Shown: positions 54,940-62,933 of the stretch, one piece after another | How the letters are laid out: each line of letters begins with the position of its first letter | Numbering within the stretch: position 1 is the first letter of the stretch | Origin: Bdellovibrio sp. ZAP7 | GTDB taxonomy: Bacteria; Bdellovibrionota; Bdellovibrionia; Bdellovibrionales; Bdellovibrionaceae | Direction of reading: 5' to 3' | Length of the DNA: 64,000 nt | Assembly (NCBI RefSeq): GCF_006874645.1 | Contig: NZ_CP030082.1 | Span: 2,356,001-2,420,000, forward strand | Notes under the pieces: generated by a model | The model's database searches: none | Seen by the model: the letters and a program-made list of their open reading frames with translations, nothing else | What the model was told of the DNA's origin: nothing | Translations under genes and position numbers: made by a program

Positions 54940-55302
54940 ATGAAATATAATGCCCTTTCCATTGTTTGGCCGAACGGAAGTAAAATTGCGTCGGGCGAGA
55001 AAAAGCTAGAGATCCGATCTTGGACTCCCCCAGCCGACTTTGATTTCAAGGGGGATCTTCTGATTGTTGAAAACAACAACTTCCTGAGAAAAGAGGGCGA
55101 AATCGATCCCGCGGGTAAACCCGTCGCCTTAGTTAAGATTAAAAATGTCAGACCTTTTAGGGCCGATGATTTATTGGATGCTTGCTGGGATAAGTGGGAA
55201 CCTGGTTTGTTTGCTTGGGAATTGACTGACGTGCGTCCGCTTAAATCAGACAAGGTGGCTGTCGCGGCTCGGAAGATTTACGAACTGGAGATCGACCTAT
55301 AA
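54940..55302 (+). CDS. ASCH-domain protein (PUA-like)
   Basis: 120 residues from the ATG at 54940 (no strong SD). GEKKLEIRSWTPPADF and KGDLLIVEN near the start match the ASCH domain (possible RNA-binding or nucleoside amidohydrolase activity). Divergent from mutM, convergent with the chemoreceptor gene. Confidence 0.78.
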   Translation: MKYNALSIVWPNGSKIASGEKKLEIRSWTPPADFDFKGDLLIVENNNFLRKEGEIDPAGKPVALVKIKNVRPFRADDLLDACWDKWEPGLFAWELTDVRPLKSDKVAVAARKIYELEIDL

Positions 55303-55337
55303 GCCTTCGTACAACAACACTTTAGGTATCTAAAAAG

Positions 55338-55374
55338 CAAAAAGCCTGCTCATTTCTGCGCAGGCTTTTTTTTA
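55338..55374. terminator. Bidirectional terminator
   Basis: GCCTGC / GCAGGC stem with A-run and T-run flanks. Confidence 0.8.
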
Positions 55375-55387
55375 AATAAATATTTTC

Positions 55388-56896
55388 TTAAACTGCCGTT
55401 TGCTGATCTGCTGCATGGATGGCGTCGGATTTTAAGCCGGTTAACGACGCCAGATTTTCAATCGTTGACGTCAACCCTTGCGTCGATTCATTTAGACGTG
55501 CCGCTGCTTCCGAGATCGCTTCTGAAGAGGCCGCATTTGACTGCGTCACTTGATCTAGCTGATTCATAGCTTGAGTGATTTGCGAAACACCGGTGCTTTG
55601 TTCATTGCTGGCTGTGGAAATTTCGTTATTGAGGCCTGCTACCTTAGTCACAGAACTTACGATTTTCTGCAATGCTTCGGCACTGGTTTCAGCGACATTT
55701 TTACCCGCCTCTACTTGATCAACACTTTCCGAGATCAAACCCGAGATTTCTTTGGCAGAAGCAGCACTTCGTTGTGCCAGCGCACGAACTGCTTCAGCCA
55801 CGACCGCAAAGCCTTTGCCCTGTTCCCCTGCACGCGCAGCTTCAACCGCGGCGTTAAGTGCCAATAAATTTGTTTGGAACGCGATATCGTCGATCACAGA
55901 CACGATGTCTTCAATTTTTTTAGAAGAGTTTACGATCGCACCCATGGCATTCATTAGGTTCTGAATTTCACGAGAGCCTTCTTCCGCCGTACTTTTCGAA
56001 GTTTGTGACAATGTGGATGCAGAAAGCGCGTTCTCGGCATTCATTTTAACCATGCTTGATAGCTCTTCCAAAGAGGCCACGGTTTCTTCTAGCGATGCTG
56101 CCGACTCGGTTGATGCCGCAGACAAATCTGCACTTGAACTGCTAAGACTTGCCACGGATTCGCGAATTTGCACATAGGACTTCGTTAAAGATTCAGCTTG
56201 GGTACGGATACCCTGACGAAGCGCGCGCGAAGATAACAACATCGTCATAGATAAAACAACGATAAGCCCGGCCACACTGTATAGAGCCAACGTTGAATAC
56301 CGAAGCGCTTCCTCGACGCGAGCAAAAGTTCGCGCCTCCATCATTTTTAAAAACTGCTGAATGGGTTCACCAATCGAAGCTGCCGCTTTGTGATAGAAAT
56401 CATCATGCATCAATTTTCTTGCGAGATCTAAATCAGGATCCTTTTGAATTGTGAATTTCCCACTTCCGTCAGCAAATAAACCTTTAACCGCATTCATGGC
56501 GATCGTTTCTTGCTTAGCCAAGTCATTAGAGCGCTTCTCGGCCTCAGTTAACAGAGCAAATTCTTGATCAGTAAATCCAGCTTGGCGCATCAATTCTTTC
56601 AAGGCAATTTTACGGCCGTCAGGGCGAGCCTTTTCACCGTTACGAATCGCGATAATATCAAAGTACTCTGTTTCAAATTTCGGATCTTTCGTCACAACAA
56701 AAGTACGAGCGGTGCGTGTAAGATCATACGAGCTTTGCTGCAGCTCTCCTGCAAGCTTCATCGAAACGAATTTATTGTCGTGGGCTTTATTTAGCTCCGA
56801 CTTGTAGTGAAACGAAATCGCAATGGCGACGTACAAAGCGACAACCGATGTAACAGACAAAATATTAAACAGACGAACTTTGGCAAAAATGTTCAC
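55388..56896 (-). CDS. Methyl-accepting chemotaxis protein
   Basis: 502 residues. One N-terminal membrane helix, a periplasmic four-helix-type sensor (about 35-200), second helix (about 203-225), then the signalling domain. The hairpin tip [43 protein letters not shown] is clear. Class 24H-like short cytoplasmic domain. No HAMP domain of full length is obvious. A FliA-like promoter lies upstream. Confidence 0.92.
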   Translation of the reverse strand: MNIFAKVRLFNILSVTSVVALYVAIAISFHYKSELNKAHDNKFVSMKLAGELQQSSYDLTRTARTFVVTKDPKFETEYFDIIAIRNGEKARPDGRKIALKELMRQAGFTDQEFALLTEAEKRSNDLAKQETIAMNAVKGLFADGSGKFTIQKDPDLDLARKLMHDDFYHKAAASIGEPIQQFLKMMEARTFARVEEALRYSTLALYSVAGLIVVLSMTMLLSSRALRQGIRTQAESLTKSYVQIRESVASLSSSSADLSAASTESAASLEETVASLEELSSMVKMNAENALSASTLSQTSKSTAEEGSREIQNLMNAMGAIVNSSKKIEDIVSVIDDIAFQTNLLALNAAVEAARAGEQGKGFAVVAEAVRALAQRSAASAKEISGLISESVDQVEAGKNVAETSAEALQKIVSSVTKVAGLNNEISTASNEQSTGVSQITQAMNQLDQVTQSNAASSEAISEAAARLNESTQGLTSTIENLASLTGLKSDAIHAADQQTAV

Positions 56897-57215
56897 GCTT
56901 CCTCCCGAGAAACACGGATATTTATCGGGATTTCAGATCGGAGTTCTAAGCAAGCCTAAGAGTCTAGAACTGGATTTTTGATCGGAACTTAACTGCAATT
57001 TGGACTAATAAATAAAAGTTTATTCGGTCGAGCCGCATCCAAAATAGAAACACGATCGGCCTGAATAAGGCTTTTTATTAACGACGCATCTTGCATACAT
57101 CAATTACGGTTTAAAATAATTTTACTATGTTCATCTTCAATACTTCTCTAAACATTCCCCGTGACGTCACTAAGATCACCGCCTAGCGTTTGATTTCAAC
57201 TACGGAGGACTCTTC
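56897..57215. other. Intergenic region upstream of the chemoreceptor
   Basis: Holds a possible flagellar-sigma promoter (56922-56948) and AT-rich sequence before the degenerate hemerythrin gene. No gene seen. Confidence 0.5.
56922..56948 (-). promoter_or_regulatory. Possible FliA (sigma-28) promoter of the chemoreceptor
   Basis: Leftward TAGA-N15-CCCGATAA against consensus TAAA-N15-GCCGATAA, 26-52 nt before the chemoreceptor start. Two mismatches. Confidence 0.4.
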
Positions 57216-57761
57216 ATGAACATTTATGATTTTATTACGGCACAACACAACCTGGTCTTACAGAAAGTCGATTTGATCCGCAGTCTTCATATTTCTGACA
57301 AAGTCAGCCGCGATATATTCGTGAAGGATCTTTACGAAAGCCTGGAAAACCTTTTCCGCACAGAACAGATTTCCTTTTACCCACCACTTTTAGAATCCAA
57401 ACAATACGGTGACATCACCGAGACAGCTTTGATGCAACAGCGTAATATTTTAAACAGCATTCAAATGATCCCACATCTGTCACAAGAAGAATTCATGCAG
57501 ACACTTCTACGAACACTGGCCATCTTAAATGCCTATAACTCCAATCAACAATTATTTCTTTTTACCGTTTTGCGGAATCAACTAGCGCCCGACGTTGCTG
57601 TAAGGTTGGGAACTTTTGCCATGCAATTTCATACGGAACTTACGATCGGTAAAGACTTGCAAACAGCTTATGATGTTTGCAGTCACTTGATGCCTTCCAC
57701 CTTTTCTACGAAATCTCGTGGCCATATCAAAGCCATGGCCAATCAAGTTCGCCAAGCCTAA
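57216..57761 (+). CDS. Degenerate hemerythrin-like protein
   Basis: 181 residues, ACGGAGGA ribosome site. Helical layout of an HHE domain (MNIYDFITAQHNLVLQKVDLIRS, FRTEQISFYPPLLE, FAMQFHTEL) but the HxxxE ligand motif is missing its histidine. It may be a structural paralogue that no longer binds iron. A canonical hemerythrin is about 500 nt downstream. Confidence 0.5.
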   Translation: MNIYDFITAQHNLVLQKVDLIRSLHISDKVSRDIFVKDLYESLENLFRTEQISFYPPLLESKQYGDITETALMQQRNILNSIQMIPHLSQEEFMQTLLRTLAILNAYNSNQQLFLFTVLRNQLAPDVAVRLGTFAMQFHTELTIGKDLQTAYDVCSHLMPSTFSTKSRGHIKAMANQVRQA

Positions 57762-57777
57762 CCAGCACTGCCACAAT

Positions 57778-57815
57778 AAAAAAGGACGATGGATTAAACC
57801 ACCGTCCTCTATTTT
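57778..57815. terminator. Bidirectional terminator
   Basis: AGGACGATGG / CCACCGTCCT stem (one mismatch) with A/T-rich flanks. Confidence 0.7.
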
Positions 57816-57830
57816 TCAAAGACTTTAATC

Positions 57831-58121
57831 TTATCTTCTTAAGGTGTTGTTATCTGTTGTGGATTCGTCTTCCATCGCTCTGCGACCGAAATCATTCAAA
57901 TCTAGAGATTTTGAAGGACGCGATACCCGTGGATTCGTTGGCATTGCGGAAATATCATCACGTGCCCAAGGGTCAGATGATTTAGGATGACGAGTGTTAA
58001 TATTTTCTGAATTAGATGGCGGCGGATAAGGTTTATTTTTACTTTTACTATAATCTGCCGCCATGGATGTGCTCGTAGCCATAACAAAAATCGATGTGAG
58101 GACAAGACCTTTCAGTTTCAT
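57831..58121 (-). CDS. Small exported Pro/Ser/Asn-rich protein
   Basis: 96 residues from the ATG at 58121 (AAAGGAGC upstream; the frame is open further but lacks a start site). Signal peptide MKLKGLVLTSIFVMATSTSMAAD. The mature part is charged and disordered-looking (SKSKNKPYPPPSNSENINTRHPKSSDPWARDD). No family. Confidence 0.6.
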   Translation of the reverse strand: MKLKGLVLTSIFVMATSTSMAADYSKSKNKPYPPPSNSENINTRHPKSSDPWARDDISAMPTNPRVSRPSKSLDLNDFGRRAMEDESTTDNNTLRR

Positions 58122-58243
58122 AGTTGCTCCTTTTATTAGCTCCTTCATGGTCCATGAAATTAAGGGCTTTGAGCAGCCGGATCTTATTTTTATTTTCAAA
58201 AAACAAGGGAACACGTTCCCGGCTGCCAAACGTCAGTCCACAA

Positions 58244-58792
58244 CTAATGAATTTCAGAATTCCAATCTGATTCATGCGGAGTTTCTTGCCCGCCTTTCTC
58301 CAAATACTGAACTTTCAATGCCAAGAATTTTTCACCCAACTGCATGCGCTCCTGAGGTTCAGAGTTCTTTCTGAACTCTGGTAAAAGATCCTCTTCCTCT
58401 TCTTCAATATGATGCTCGACCAATTCGGCGAGCACTTTGATTTTTGCTCCGATCTCATCTGGATCTTCAGTGCGCATAATCTCTTCACAAAGTTGATCGG
58501 CCAGTTGATGCTCAACATCTCCTTCAAACCCATCTTCGCGAAGTTCCTCATTGCCTTTCATATATACGTAAAGACTTTGTTCTTCGGGTTTTGCGTGGCA
58601 GACTAAAAGTGGAGCGAACTCCGCGAAAGCATCTTCACGAGCTTCCAGATCTTTATCCGAGTCCTTCATAATTTTAATCAGCTCTTTTAGTGGTTTATGA
58701 TCTTCCAAAATCATTTCGACGATGTCGTCTTGTTTTGAAAACTCTTTGCCACCCGACCATTGATTACCTTGCTGTTGCTGATGTTGTGCCAT
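58244..58792 (-). CDS. Hemerythrin HHE-domain protein
   Basis: 182 residues, GGGGGAA ribosome site. Canonical ligand pattern: EDHKPLKELI, LLVCHAKPEEQSLY, VEHQLAD and AELVEHHIEEEEEDLLPEF, which holds a di-iron centre for O2 or NO binding. The N-terminal 20 residues are Gln/Gly-rich. Cytosolic oxygen or NO protection is typical. Confidence 0.85.
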   Translation of the reverse strand: MAQHQQQQGNQWSGGKEFSKQDDIVEMILEDHKPLKELIKIMKDSDKDLEAREDAFAEFAPLLVCHAKPEEQSLYVYMKGNEELREDGFEGDVEHQLADQLCEEIMRTEDPDEIGAKIKVLAELVEHHIEEEEEDLLPEFRKNSEPQERMQLGEKFLALKVQYLEKGGQETPHESDWNSEIH

Positions 58793-58819
58793 GGAATATT
58801 CCCCCTTGCTGAGTGTGAT

Positions 58820-59017
58820 CTATTTTTTACCATCGGATTTCGTACGATTGTGAGTTGTCGCCTGTGAATGATTGACGAGCGTTTCCCTCACATCCGCGCC
58901 CTGATTTTCCGTGCGGAATTCCTCCCCTTCGATCTGAGATTGTATGATCTTCTCTCTCAGAGCGGGGCCTCGTACTGTGGTAGGTCGCTGTCCTTTGCTT
59001 GAGTTTGAATTTTTCAT
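58820..59017 (-). CDS. Small hydrophilic protein
   Basis: 65 residues from the ATG at 59017 (AAGGAGA upstream). Highly charged and Asn/Ser/Thr/Gln-rich with no hydrophobic stretch. Possibly a stress-type small protein. Not recognised. Confidence 0.5.
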   Translation of the reverse strand: MKNSNSSKGQRPTTVRGPALREKIIQSQIEGEEFRTENQGADVRETLVNHSQATTHNRTKSDGKK

Positions 59018-59158
59018 AAATGTCTCCTTGGTCCACAGTATAACGCCGGCATGGCTGCAGAAAATTTGAAAGTGATTGTTTTTAGTCACTCGCCTAAGGG
59101 CTGTAAAGCCATCGTGTAGATGTTGCTTGAAACAGGACTTCTCTGAAAGAATAGATGA

Positions 59159-59431
59159 ATGGAAGATTTTGAAACCGTCCCATCGATTCCGTCCCCACTA
59201 GAAACAATGCAAACGCTGGGGTTTGACTACAGTGTGGGCGCCCTTGTTGCCGCAACCCTTTTCGGAATCATCGGGATCTGGCTGTTTCGCAAAGGTCGTC
59301 GCGAGGCCCACCTTCCTAACGTCGCTGTCGGGGTTGGACTGATGGTCTACCCTCTTTTCGTCACAAGCACCCTTTACACCTGGGTCGTTGGGACTTTGCT
59401 GTGCGGCATTGCCTATTATTATTGGCCTTAA
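59159..59431 (+). CDS. Small two-helix membrane protein
   Basis: 90 residues. Segments GALVAATLFGIIGIWLFRKGRR and VAVGVGLMVYPLFVTSTLYTWVVGTLLCGIAYYYW span the membrane. The pattern resembles small proteins annotated as amino-acid transport-like, but no function is known. Confidence 0.6.
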   Translation: MEDFETVPSIPSPLETMQTLGFDYSVGALVAATLFGIIGIWLFRKGRREAHLPNVAVGVGLMVYPLFVTSTLYTWVVGTLLCGIAYYYWP

Positions 59432-59483
59432 TCAAATAAACGCCTTTCTCACTTTGACGCCAGACAAGATTGAAACTTTACAT

Positions 59484-59504
59484 ATGTATCAGTTACTGAT
59501 ACAT
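59484..59504. promoter_or_regulatory. Palindromic operator candidate upstream of the GST gene
   Basis: ATGTATCAG-TTA-CTGATACAT, 9-bp perfect arms, 55 nt before the GST start codon. Typical of a dimeric repressor site; regulator not identified. Confidence 0.55.
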
Positions 59505-59516
59505 TAATGTCGCTTT

Positions 59517-59537
59517 CGTTATTCGTTATTCGTTATT
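59517..59537. repeat. Tandem 7-bp repeat (CGTTATT x3)
   Basis: Three perfect copies lie between the operator candidate and the GST ribosome site. Variation in copy number could alter promoter or leader spacing. Confidence 0.6.
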
Positions 59538-59558
59538 TACCAACAAAGGAACATTTCA

Positions 59559-60167
59559 ATGAATCTGTTTTATTCTCCAGGCGCATGTGCCCTTGCTTCC
59601 CAAATCGCTCTTCGTGAAGCCGGCTTGAACTTTGAACTCGTTAAAGTAGATCTAAAAGCGAAAGAATATTCTGGCGGCGACTATAAAAAAATTAATCCAA
59701 AGGGTTACATTCCGGCTCTGCAACTGCCTAACGGTCACTTGATGACTGAGGGCGCGGTGATCTTGCAATGGATCGCTGACCAGGTTCCAGATAAAAACCT
59801 TCTTCCAAAGTACGGGACAATGGAGCGCTATAAAGCTATGGAGTGGTTAAACTTCATTGCGACAGAAATCCATAAGGGATTGGGTTCATTGTTCGGTGGC
59901 GCCGTCATGAATGAAGAAACAAAAGAGCAAATCAAAGGCAAAGTTCAATTGCGCTTGGCAGTTTTGGATCAACATCTTCAGCAAAATCCATTTATTTTGG
60001 GCGAGACCTTCTCTGTAGCTGATGCTTACGCCTACAACGTTCTTCGTTGGACAGGCTTGGTTGGTGTGGATATCGCTCACCATAAAGCTTTGCAAAACTT
60101 CATCAGCAAAATGGCTGACCGTCCGACAGTAAAAGAAGCTGTTGCCGCAGAAGGTATTCGTCTTTAA
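59559..60167 (+). CDS. Glutathione S-transferase
   Basis: 202 residues, AAAGGA ribosome site. Thioredoxin-like N-terminal domain with SPGACALASQIALREAG (Cys10, beta-class-like) and IPALQLPNGHLMTEGAVILQWIA, then the helical C-terminal domain with LGETFSVADAYAYNVLRW. Conjugates or reduces electrophiles with glutathione. Upstream palindrome suggests repressor control. Confidence 0.9.
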   Translation: MNLFYSPGACALASQIALREAGLNFELVKVDLKAKEYSGGDYKKINPKGYIPALQLPNGHLMTEGAVILQWIADQVPDKNLLPKYGTMERYKAMEWLNFIATEIHKGLGSLFGGAVMNEETKEQIKGKVQLRLAVLDQHLQQNPFILGETFSVADAYAYNVLRWTGLVGVDIAHHKALQNFISKMADRPTVKEAVAAEGIRL

Positions 60168-60169
60168 TT

Positions 60170-60201
60170 AAAAAGAGCGCAGGCAACTGCGCTCTTTTTT
60201 C
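60170..60201 (+). terminator. GST terminator
   Basis: AAAAGAGCGCA / TGCGCTCTTTT stem followed by T-run. Confidence 0.85.
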
Positions 60202-60220
60202 CCAAGTTTTTCAAACCGGA

Positions 60221-60511
60221 TCAATGTCTTGGATTCTTCTCGATCTCGATATTGATATTTTTCTGATTCCAATCTTCTTTTTGATCGAAATCCATATCAT
60301 CCGGTTCTAATTCGTCAGTGTTGAAATCTTCGTTTTGCGAAGTTGCCTGTTTAATCTGACGAGCGTCTTGTTTAGGAGCTTCTTTTCCGGCAGGCTGCAC
60401 AGTGCTTTTATCTGCGCCCGTTTCTAGTTCGTCTTCCTGCTTCCAGTTTTTGTTTTTCTGATTCTGATTTAAGTTCTGACTTGGACCGCTTTGTTGATTT
60501 TGGGTAGCCAT
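60221..60511 (-). CDS. Small hydrophilic Gln/Asn/Asp-rich protein
   Basis: 96 residues from the ATG at 60511 (AGGAGG upstream). Begins MATQNQQSGPSQNLNQNQ and is acidic towards the end (DELEPDDMDFDQKED). No signal, no hydrophobic core; probably disordered. Not recognised. Composition echoes the small protein at 58820-59017. Confidence 0.55.
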   Translation of the reverse strand: MATQNQQSGPSQNLNQNQKNKNWKQEDELETGADKSTVQPAGKEAPKQDARQIKQATSQNEDFNTDELEPDDMDFDQKEDWNQKNINIEIEKNPRH

Positions 60512-60560
60512 AAAAACCTCCTGCGCCTTTAACAGCACGTGTTCGGTCATCATATACCCA

Positions 60561-60596
60561 AAAAAAAATGAGGACTGTTTTTGCAGTCCTCATTTC
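60561..60596 (-). terminator. Terminator of the paired lipoprotein genes
   Basis: AAATGAGGACTG / CAGTCCTCATTT stem with nine or more T in the leftward direction. Confidence 0.85.
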
Positions 60597-60637
60597 AAGG
60601 CCATGGGCCAATTAATTTCAATATAAAAAGCTATGGA

Positions 60638-61243
60638 CTAGTAACCGCGACCGTCATTGCGACGTTGCTCACGTTGCTTTTTTAATGACATCGTAAATGG
60701 ACCGCCACAGATATTTTCTGTTCCGTTGTCTCTTAAAACGATCGCACCAGATTTTTTACGACGTGGCGATGCCGGGTTGATTTCAACTTGCAAAGTATTG
60801 CTGCGAGCTCCTTGCAGTTCATAGCCCTGTTCATTCACCAAACGAGTCTGGTTGATAGTGAAGGTACCTGCATTTACCGTGTATGTTCCCGAACCAAACA
60901 TAAGACAGTTTCTCATACAGCGGTAGTCCGCACTGACTTCCTGAGCATAAGAACCATCCTGGTTAAACGAAAAAGCAATGCTTGTTCCAACGATGCGATC
61001 CGTTGCCCAATCATTATCGCAACGAACAGTTGCAGTGTATGTCCCTGGCTCGAGCGCACTTTGATTAGGGTAAACACCACCACTATTCGGCGGATACTGA
61101 TTTTGATCATAAGGACCAATTACAGTGGGCTGCGGATAAACGGCGTTATCAGGATTACCACCGCCGCCACCGGAATTACCAGTACAAGCAACCATGGCTA
61201 CCGATACGATCATCAAAGAAAAAACAGACTTCATAGTATTCAT
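60638..61243 (-). CDS. Lipoprotein, paralogue of the adjacent gene
   Basis: 201 residues. Lipobox AMVACTG. A Gly/Pro/Asn-rich linker (about 22-65) leads to a domain with EPGTYTATVRCDND, YRCMRNCLMFGSGTYTVNAGTFTINQ and KKSGAIVLRDNGTENICGGPFTMSL. The same blocks occur in the upstream neighbour, so the two are duplicated. Four conserved cysteines. Arg-rich tail. 15-nt gap to the upstream gene. Confidence 0.75.
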   Translation of the reverse strand: MNTMKSVFSLMIVSVAMVACTGNSGGGGGNPDNAVYPQPTVIGPYDQNQYPPNSGGVYPNQSALEPGTYTATVRCDNDWATDRIVGTSIAFSFNQDGSYAQEVSADYRCMRNCLMFGSGTYTVNAGTFTINQTRLVNEQGYELQGARSNTLQVEINPASPRRKKSGAIVLRDNGTENICGGPFTMSLKKQREQRRNDGRGY

Positions 61244-61258
61244 AAATTTTCTCCGCAG

Positions 61259-61813
61259 TTAGCGACGTTGAGTGCCGCCGTCTTTAGTCAAATATAATTC
61301 CATTGGGCCACCGCACATATTGTTGCTGCCTTTATCGACCAGAACAATCAAACCTGATTTTCTGGAAGTGATCGGGCTGAACTTGCGAGTGTAGGTGTTA
61401 TTACGAACACCTTGAACGATCGCACGGTTGCTAGAAACAATTTGGCGTTGGTTGAAGGTCATACCTTCAGCAGATGAAAGGAACGTGCCCTCACCGCGCA
61501 GATAACAATCTTGTCTGCAGCGTCTTTCAAGACTTACGATTTCTTGAAGATAGCTGCCGTTACGTTTCAAAGTGAATTTCATCGCCACATCGGGAAGATT
61601 TTGAGTCGCTATTTCATCGGCACAATTAACAGCAACACTGTAAGTGCCCGGTTCATCAGCCATTTGATATCCACCGTATGGCGCGCCGGATTGGTCTGAC
61701 GGAGTGACTACTTGCTCTGCGGTATTGCCGTTATTATCATTGGATTTTGAGTCACAACCAACAACAGCTAAAGTCACAACCATCACCGAAACTAATGATT
61801 TGAATGTGTTCAC
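61259..61813 (-). CDS. Lipoprotein, paralogue of the adjacent gene
   Basis: 184 residues. Lipobox AVVGCDS. Shares with its downstream neighbour EPGTYSVAVNCADE, RRCRQDCYLRGEGTFLSSAEGMTFNQ and RKSGLIVLVDKGSNNMCGGPMELYLTKDG. First gene of a two-gene operon. Unknown function; secreted or outer-membrane-linked. Confidence 0.75.
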   Translation of the reverse strand: MNTFKSLVSVMVVTLAVVGCDSKSNDNNGNTAEQVVTPSDQSGAPYGGYQMADEPGTYSVAVNCADEIATQNLPDVAMKFTLKRNGSYLQEIVSLERRCRQDCYLRGEGTFLSSAEGMTFNQRQIVSSNRAIVQGVRNNTYTRKFSPITSRKSGLIVLVDKGSNNMCGGPMELYLTKDGGTQRR

Positions 61814-61870
61814 AGCGCGCTCCGATTATTAGGTAGAGAGACAACACGCGCAATTTATACCATACAATGT

Positions 61871-61900
61871 AAAAAGCCTCAGGGTTCCCTGAGGCTCTTT
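61871..61900 (-). terminator. Terminator of the truncated protease gene
   Basis: AGCCTCAGGG-TT-CCCTGAGGCT perfect 10-bp stem and T-run leftward. Confidence 0.8.
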
Positions 61901-61909
61901 GCAATGCTT
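61892..61909. repeat. 18-bp direct repeat, left copy
   Basis: AGGCTCTTTGCAATGCTT, identical to 62369-62386. It covers the right arm of a terminator plus ten bases. Confidence 0.75.
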
Positions 61910-61956
61910 TCCTGATTGTACAAACTTTGGACAGGTCAGCCCTGCTCCAAAGGCCT

Positions 61957-62307
61957 TTAAAGCGCTTTAATCGTTTTACGGATCCAAGTGAGCTGAGACT
62001 TCACATAAACCGAGCCACCTATGTAACCGCAGGGATCCTTTTCAATGCCTTCTACAAACGAATTGATCCCAGCTACCTGCATTTCATTTCCCACCTGACA
62101 AAGACCGGTCCCCCCAGAATCGCCACTGCAAGTTCCGTTATGAGGCTGCTGGATAATGAGCAGATTGCCACTGCGAATGCTGACGTCATCCATGTCCTTC
62201 GTAGTCATACGCAGATATCCAGCATCGTCACCATTGGAACTGGTAATACAATATCCAACCAAGGTCACAGTGTCTGAAGTGACCTCTTTGGGCGTGGTAA
62301 TCATCAT
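61957..62307 (-). CDS. Trypsin-like serine protease fragment (GDSGG), truncated
   Basis: 116 residues, AAGG ribosome site. NGTCSGDSGGTGLCQVGNEMQVAGINSF is the nucleophile-serine block of S1 (trypsin) proteases, and the C-terminus (VYVKSQLTWIRKTIKAL) is the usual final helix. The histidine and aspartate halves and the signal peptide are absent, so it should be inactive. Flanked by 18-bp direct repeats. Probably a remnant. Confidence 0.7.
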   Translation of the reverse strand: MMITTPKEVTSDTVTLVGYCITSSNGDDAGYLRMTTKDMDDVSIRSGNLLIIQQPHNGTCSGDSGGTGLCQVGNEMQVAGINSFVEGIEKDPCGYIGGSVYVKSQLTWIRKTIKAL

Positions 62308-62349
62308 GTGCCTTAAAAGAATTTGCGACGAGATATATCACAAAAACAA

Positions 62350-62376
62350 AAGAGCCTTGGAAATCCCAAGGCTCTT
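62350..62376 (-). terminator. Terminator of the 62.7-kb secreted-protein gene
   Basis: AGAGCCTTGG / CCAAGGCTCT stem with a T-rich leftward tail. Confidence 0.8.
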
Positions 62377-62386
62377 TGCAATGCTT
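62369..62386. repeat. 18-bp direct repeat, right copy
   Basis: Identical to 61892-61909; the two bracket the truncated protease. Confidence 0.75.
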
Positions 62387-62404
62387 ATCGGAATGTAAAA
62401 AAAT

Positions 62405-62758
62405 TTACCAGCCGACTTGCTGGCAATAGTTCGTTCTAACGATATAATTTAGAGCTGAGACCTGGGCTTTCAAACCCACTTGATCTTTTTCAACGTAAAC
62501 GAAAGTTTTTCGGTCAACAGATTTGAACATCATGACGTTTTCGTCGGAGTTTTGGTAATCGTAATTGACTGTTTTAGTCACCAGCGTTTCGCCCTGACCG
62601 GTGATTTTCATGGTCATAGAATCACGACAATCTTGAATCAACGTGACTGTGTCTGCACCTTGAAGATCGCCTGAAGTAATCGGACAGCGGTAAATTCCCG
62701 ATGCCATTGAAGTTGAAGTAGCAAGTAATACTGCGGCCGATAAAATCAAAGACTTCAT
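62405..62758 (-). CDS. Secreted protein of unknown function
   Basis: 117 residues. Signal peptide MKSLILSAAVLLATSTSMASG. Three cysteines (RCPITS, QDCRDS, NYCQQ) and beta segments. A clear signal and AAAGGGAG ribosome site support it. Not recognised. Confidence 0.65.
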   Translation of the reverse strand: MKSLILSAAVLLATSTSMASGIYRCPITSGDLQGADTVTLIQDCRDSMTMKITGQGETLVTKTVNYDYQNSDENVMMFKSVDRKTFVYVEKDQVGLKAQVSALNYIVRTNYCQQVGW

Positions 62759-62933
62759 ACAAACTCCCTTTTTAAGATATCTATGAAGTCCATGGTGAGG
62801 GAAGAAGCGGCCTTACGCCACCCCTTCTGCGCCGTTACATTTATTTGATTACGGCAATGGATATGCAGACAATCGGTTGTCACCGCTTCGCTTAATATCT
62901 ATCCTTAAATCACTAACAACCAAGGATTAAGCC

